Below are positions 4,837 through 7,075 of a stretch of 7,075 nt of DNA, piece after piece. Source of the stretch: Burkholderiales bacterium (GTDB lineage Bacteria; Pseudomonadota; Gammaproteobacteria; Burkholderiales; Usitatibacteraceae); the NCBI GenBank assembly GCA_017880705.1, contig JADGRS010000160.1:1-7075 (forward strand), read 5' to 3'. The notes below the pieces were generated by a model. That model did no database searches. It saw only the letters and a program-made list of their open reading frames with translations, and was not told where the DNA came from. The translations under genes were made by a program, and so were the position numbers. The stretch's first letter is position 1; every line of letters begins with the position of its first letter.

Positions 4837-5181
4837 ATGGATCGAGAGCTTCCAATCAGTAGCAGTCTCGCGGACGGCGGCGGCGTTGCCAATTCAATAG
4901 GCGCGAAGGTTGAAGACGCAGTGCGGGCAGCGCACCAGGCAACCGACAAGATCGCCGACAAGGCCACGGCGCAGCTTGACCGCATCGCCGACAGGGCCGC
5001 GGCGCAGGTCGACCGCGCGAGCGGAAGGGCGCACCGCGCCCTCAACACCGCCGCCGACGCGGCATCATCCGCCGCGGCGTGGGTGTCGGCCGTTCCCGCT
5101 TCGATACGCGCACGCCCGATCACCATCGTCGCCGGCGCGCTCGTCATCGGCTATCTGCTCGGTCGTCTCGCGCGTCGGTAG
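4837..5181 (+). CDS. DUF883/ElaB/YqjD-like C-terminally membrane-anchored protein
   Basis: A 114-residue protein with a long Ala/Asp/Lys/Arg-rich helix (about 22-85) and one C-terminal membrane helix (94-110) followed by a short basic end (R-L-A-R-R). This matches the DUF883 layout. E. coli members ElaB and YqjD sit in the inner membrane, bind ribosomes and are induced in stationary phase by RpoS. The helix contains three consecutive 11-residue repeats starting at D37, D48 and D59 (D-K/R-I-A-D-K/R-A-x-A-Q-L/V in the first two, the third more diverged). The start at 4837 is chosen because GAAAGG (4824-4829) is 7 nt upstream; earlier in-frame ATGs lack a good site and would extend into the promoter palindrome. 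It is followed 24 bp later by the glycine-zipper gene, a likely operon. Family assignment rests on architecture rather than long conserved motifs. Confidence 0.72.
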   Translation: MDRELPISSSLADGGGVANSIGAKVEDAVRAAHQATDKIADKATAQLDRIADRAAAQVDRASGRAHRALNTAADAASSAAAWVSAVPASIRARPITIVAGALVIGYLLGRLARR

Positions 5182-5205
5182 CGCGACAAACCAAAGGGTC
5201 ATGCA

Positions 5206-5742
5206 ATGGAGCGAATCATCGCAGCACGATTTCAGACCGTAGGCGAGGCGGATGCCGCCGCGGCATCGATGTCCTATATCGACTCGACCGACATCTCCAT
5301 TTTTCACAACAATCCTCCCGGGCAGCACGGCACTCTCATGATGGGTGGGGACGAGGATGAGGATCCCAGCGCCGCAGGCGCCGGCAAGACGTCTGCGGCC
5401 ACGGCCGTTTCCGCCGGGCTCGCGGCAGGCGCGATCGGCGCGTTGGGCGGGCCCGTGGTGGCGGTGGCTGCGGCCGCGGTTGGCGCCTATGCCGGTTCGA
5501 TGGTCGGCGCGATGGCGGGGCTCGGTGCTCACGATGACAAGGCGCATTCGGAAGAACGCCGCGCGGGCATCATGTTGTCGGTGCGCATTGCCGAACCGGC
5601 GAACGAAAAGCGCGTGATCGCCACTTTGCGCGCGGAAGGCGCGGCGGACATCGAAATGGCCGATGGCGTATGGCGCGACGGAGGCTGGTCGGATTTCGAT
5701 CCGGTCGCGGCACCGCGACTGGTCGAGGGCGCCGCCGACTGA
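5206..5742 (+). CDS. Glycine-zipper protein of general-stress (YflT-like) type
   Basis: A 178-residue protein in three parts. An N-terminal alpha/beta segment (1-35; RIIAARF then a helix and ISIF) resembles half of a ferredoxin-like fold, as in YflT-type stress proteins. Then comes an acidic stretch (49-53), an Ala/Gly-rich glycine-zipper region (64-107) with small-residue spacing suited to helix packing in membranes, and a C-terminal alpha/beta segment (121-157) ending in a W-R-D-G-G-W-S-D-F-D-P motif. No signal peptide is seen; the middle could form a membrane hairpin with both ends on the same side. AAAGGG (5192-5197) lies 8 nt upstream. The gene is 24 bp after the DUF883-like gene and probably shares its promoter. 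The exact function is not recognised; a stress or membrane-stabilising role is inferred from architecture and neighbour. Confidence 0.72.
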   Translation: MERIIAARFQTVGEADAAAASMSYIDSTDISIFHNNPPGQHGTLMMGGDEDEDPSAAGAGKTSAATAVSAGLAAGAIGALGGPVVAVAAAAVGAYAGSMVGAMAGLGAHDDKAHSEERRAGIMLSVRIAEPANEKRVIATLRAEGAADIEMADGVWRDGGWSDFDPVAAPRLVEGAAD

Positions 5743-5775
5743 TTCCGCGATCGGTTATCGTCGCGATGAGGGCCG

Positions 5776-6030
5776 CTATTGTTTCTGGACGACGACGCGG
5801 CCCTCTGGATTTACGAAGACACGATATCGATTCCCATCCTTGCAAGAGGCGACATAGTCGTTGTCGCCCTTCACGACGTAGCTGACCACTTCACCGCACG
5901 GCAATCCCTGGAGGGCGATCACCGCGGCAAGATCCTGCCGCTGCTTGGGATCGTCGGCGGCGAGCGCCGCCGTGGCAGCGAGCGTCGTTGCAAGAACGAG
6001 CAGCAAGAGCATCCCGAAGCGCCTTCTCAT
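5776..6030 (-). CDS. Small exported two-cysteine protein, unknown function
   Basis: An 84-residue protein with a strong signal peptide (basic MRRRF start, Leu/Ala core, cleavage around A25). The mature part is about 59 residues with two cysteines (C45, C63) that probably form a disulfide. The C-terminal pattern Y-V-A-S-C-K-D-G-N-R-Y-R-V-F-V then G-R-V-V-V looks like a compact beta fold. The start at 6030 is preferred over the in-frame ATG at 6045: GAGGAG on the minus strand lies 7 nt before 6030, whereas 6045 has no binding site and overlaps the upstream gene. It follows the lipoprotein gene by 11 bp, and the lipoprotein stop runs into this Shine-Dalgarno (TGAGGAG), suggesting coupled translation. 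No function can be assigned. Confidence 0.75.
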   Translation of the reverse strand: MRRRFGMLLLLVLATTLAATAALAADDPKQRQDLAAVIALQGLPCGEVVSYVVKGDNDYVASCKDGNRYRVFVNPEGRVVVQKQ

Positions 6031-6041
6031 TTCACGTCTCC

Positions 6042-6602
6042 TCATGCCAGCTTGGAAAACTTGTCGCGATCGGATAGCACGGCCCAGATGGCTTCTCGCG
6101 ACCGGTGGATCGCACTCGCAAGAGGCGCGTCCGCATCCTGCAGAAGCGCAATCACTTTCATGAGAAGCAATTCGTACGGTTGCCGAAGCTCCGCAAGCGT
6201 CGTCTTGAGGCGGCCCTCGTAGAAATCACGAAACCTCTGCAGAAGGTCATCGACCTGGTTCTTCAGCGAGAGCTTCGTCATCACGCCGATGGCCTTGGTC
6301 TCCTTGAGTTGTTCCTCGAGAGACTTGATGTCGAGCGCGGGCGCGGCCTCCGCCTTGGGGGCGATGGAAGGTGAGACTTGCGGCTTGGCAAGGGCGAGCG
6401 CCTTGGGCGGGGCCGGTGAAGCCTTTGCGGGCGCCTTGGCGTCTGCGGGCTGGCTCGCGGGCTTCGACGGCGGCGCGGAGGCGCTGGCCTGCTTCGCCGT
6501 TGCGGGCGCAATCGCTGCCGGCGGGGATTCAACGGGAGGGGCCGCGGCGCAACCGGCGATCGCCAGGACGAATGCAGCTTCCGCGCGCCAGACCGGGTTC
6601 AT
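6042..6602 (-). CDS. Lipoprotein with Ala/Pro/Lys linker and conserved helical domain
   Basis: A 186-residue predicted lipoprotein: hydrophobic segment 9-17 and lipobox I-A-G-C with C18. Residues 19-88 are a flexible Ala/Pro/Lys/Ser linker of the kind that spans the cell wall. The C-terminal domain (90-185) is all helical and much more information-rich, including SLEEQLKETKAIGVMTKLSL (94-113), KNQVDDLLQRF, an LAELRQPYELLLMKV helix and a closing S-R-E-A-I-W-A-V-L-S-D block. The start at 6602 is chosen for GAGGAG on the minus strand (6608-6613) 5 nt upstream; an ATG at 6617 would add five residues and cannot be excluded. It is the first gene of a pair with the two-cysteine exported protein. I do not know a function; anchoring a helical domain to peptidoglycan or an envelope complex is a guess from layout. 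Confidence 0.75.
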   Translation of the reverse strand: MNPVWRAEAAFVLAIAGCAAAPPVESPPAAIAPATAKQASASAPPSKPASQPADAKAPAKASPAPPKALALAKPQVSPSIAPKAEAAPALDIKSLEEQLKETKAIGVMTKLSLKNQVDDLLQRFRDFYEGRLKTTLAELRQPYELLLMKVIALLQDADAPLASAIHRSREAIWAVLSDRDKFSKLA

Positions 6603-6614
6603 CGCCTCTCCTCG

Positions 6615-6659
6615 CATGACTCGTGGTTCAATATTAGCGCGTAGATTATCCGACTCATG
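6615..6659. repeat. Inverted repeat spanning the divergent start region
   Basis: Arms CATGACTCG (6615-6623) and CGACTCATG (6651-6659) are inverted with one mismatch in nine and a 27-nt spacer that is AT-rich for this window (AATATT at 6630-6635). The right arm includes the start codon of the DUF3592 gene and the left arm the alternative start of the lipoprotein gene. It may be an operator shared by both genes, or chance. Confidence 0.3.
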
Positions 6660-7075
6660 GCCCAACGACCCTCACCGAGTCAGCCGCCCGGCCGCGATCC
6701 CGCTCGCCGCGCCTGGTTCATTTTTGCGATCTTCTTTCTCATCGGAGCGGCCGGCATCGCCTTCTTCGCACGGCAGGGCATTCGCGATTATCGCGCCTTC
6801 CACGTCTATCAACCGGCGCAATGCAGCGTCACCTCGTATAGGGTGCTCACCAACACGTTCAGCGCGGGCCTCGGGCGCTTCGGGAACGCGAAGACGACCT
6901 ACACGCCGGAGTACGCGTTCCGCCACGTGCTGGACGGGAAGACCTATGCCGCAGTCGGCTACGACAACCTGGACGGGATGATGGGGGAAGAGGAATCCTT
7001 CAAGGTGGGCTCCACCAACCCGTGCTGGTACGACCCTGCCACCCCCGCGGAGGTGGTGCTCGCGCGGCATTTCCA
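6657..7075 (+). CDS. DUF3592-type membrane protein (3' end outside window)
   Basis: The first 139 codons of a protein running off the right edge. A short Pro/Arg-rich cytoplasmic head is followed by a membrane helix (about 20-38). An extracytoplasmic beta-rich region then contains Y-T-P-E-Y-A-F (82-88), G-K-T-Y (94-97), F-K-V-G-S (115-119) and a C-W-Y-D-P-A-T-P-A-E-V-V-L-A-R block (123-137). That C-W-Y-D-P-x-x-P motif is the signature of DUF3592 proteins, which typically have a second helix after it, expected beyond the edge. C56 and C123 may form a disulfide. The start at 6657 lacks a clear Shine-Dalgarno; it is supported by the charged head before the helix. It is divergent from the lipoprotein gene with only 54 bp between starts. 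Molecular function of the family is unknown. Confidence 0.75.
   Translation, partial: MAQRPSPSQPPGRDPARRAWFIFAIFFLIGAAGIAFFARQGIRDYRAFHVYQPAQCSVTSYRVLTNTFSAGLGRFGNAKTTYTPEYAFRHVLDGKTYAAVGYDNLDGMMGEEESFKVGSTNPCWYDPATPAEVVLARHF

Noticed and set aside
5743..5775. A terminator between the convergent genes ending at 5742 and 5776
   Set aside because: Only short, imperfect GC-rich repeats were found, with no stable stem or T-run in the 33 bp.
6672..7070. A 132-codon minus-strand frame at the right edge
   Set aside because: The plus strand encodes a DUF3592-like protein with a membrane helix and the C-W-Y-D-P motif. The minus frame is its shadow.

Overview
The window is high-GC DNA, densely coded on both strands. 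Most genes carry a Shine-Dalgarno sequence and many encode exported proteins with signal peptides or lipoboxes. The gene set (DmsE/MtrA-type multiheme cytochrome, b561-type cytochrome, kynureninase, DUF883-like membrane protein, Ala/Pro-rich lipoprotein, DUF3592 protein) suggests a chromosomal segment of a free-living betaproteobacterium. This placement is an inference from gene families, not from a marker gene. No tRNA, rRNA, CRISPR array, IS element or phage gene was seen, and no stretch over 300 bases lacks a gene.

Left part (1-1284, minus strand): a cytochrome b561-type membrane protein (529-1284), then the 5' end of a DmsE/MtrA-family multiheme c-type cytochrome (start at 375, running off the left edge). 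Together they look like part of a respiratory electron-transfer route from membrane to periplasm or cell exterior. The 153 bp between them hold a CRP-like site and two overlapping inverted repeats.

Centre left (1459-4073, plus strand): kynureninase, then an exported tandem-VOC protein whose stop codon overlaps the start of a small Gly/Tyr-rich lipoprotein.

Centre right (4157-5742): a secreted protein made of three cysteine-bracketed repeats (minus) diverges from a two-gene plus-strand unit: a DUF883/ElaB-like tail-anchored protein and a glycine-zipper protein of stress-protein type. The intergenic region between them is the most unusual part of the window. Positions 4637-4764 form an imperfect palindrome of 128 bp in which 44 of 64 base pairs match. 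Each arm carries the same promoter-like module in mirror image, suggesting that the two transcription units are co-regulated, possibly as stress or stationary-phase genes.

Right part (5776-7075): a minus-strand pair (lipoprotein, then a small two-cysteine exported protein 11 bp downstream) diverges from a DUF3592 membrane protein that runs off the right edge. Several of these proteins are uncharacterised envelope proteins, so the right half reads as an envelope or stress neighbourhood rather than a metabolic pathway.
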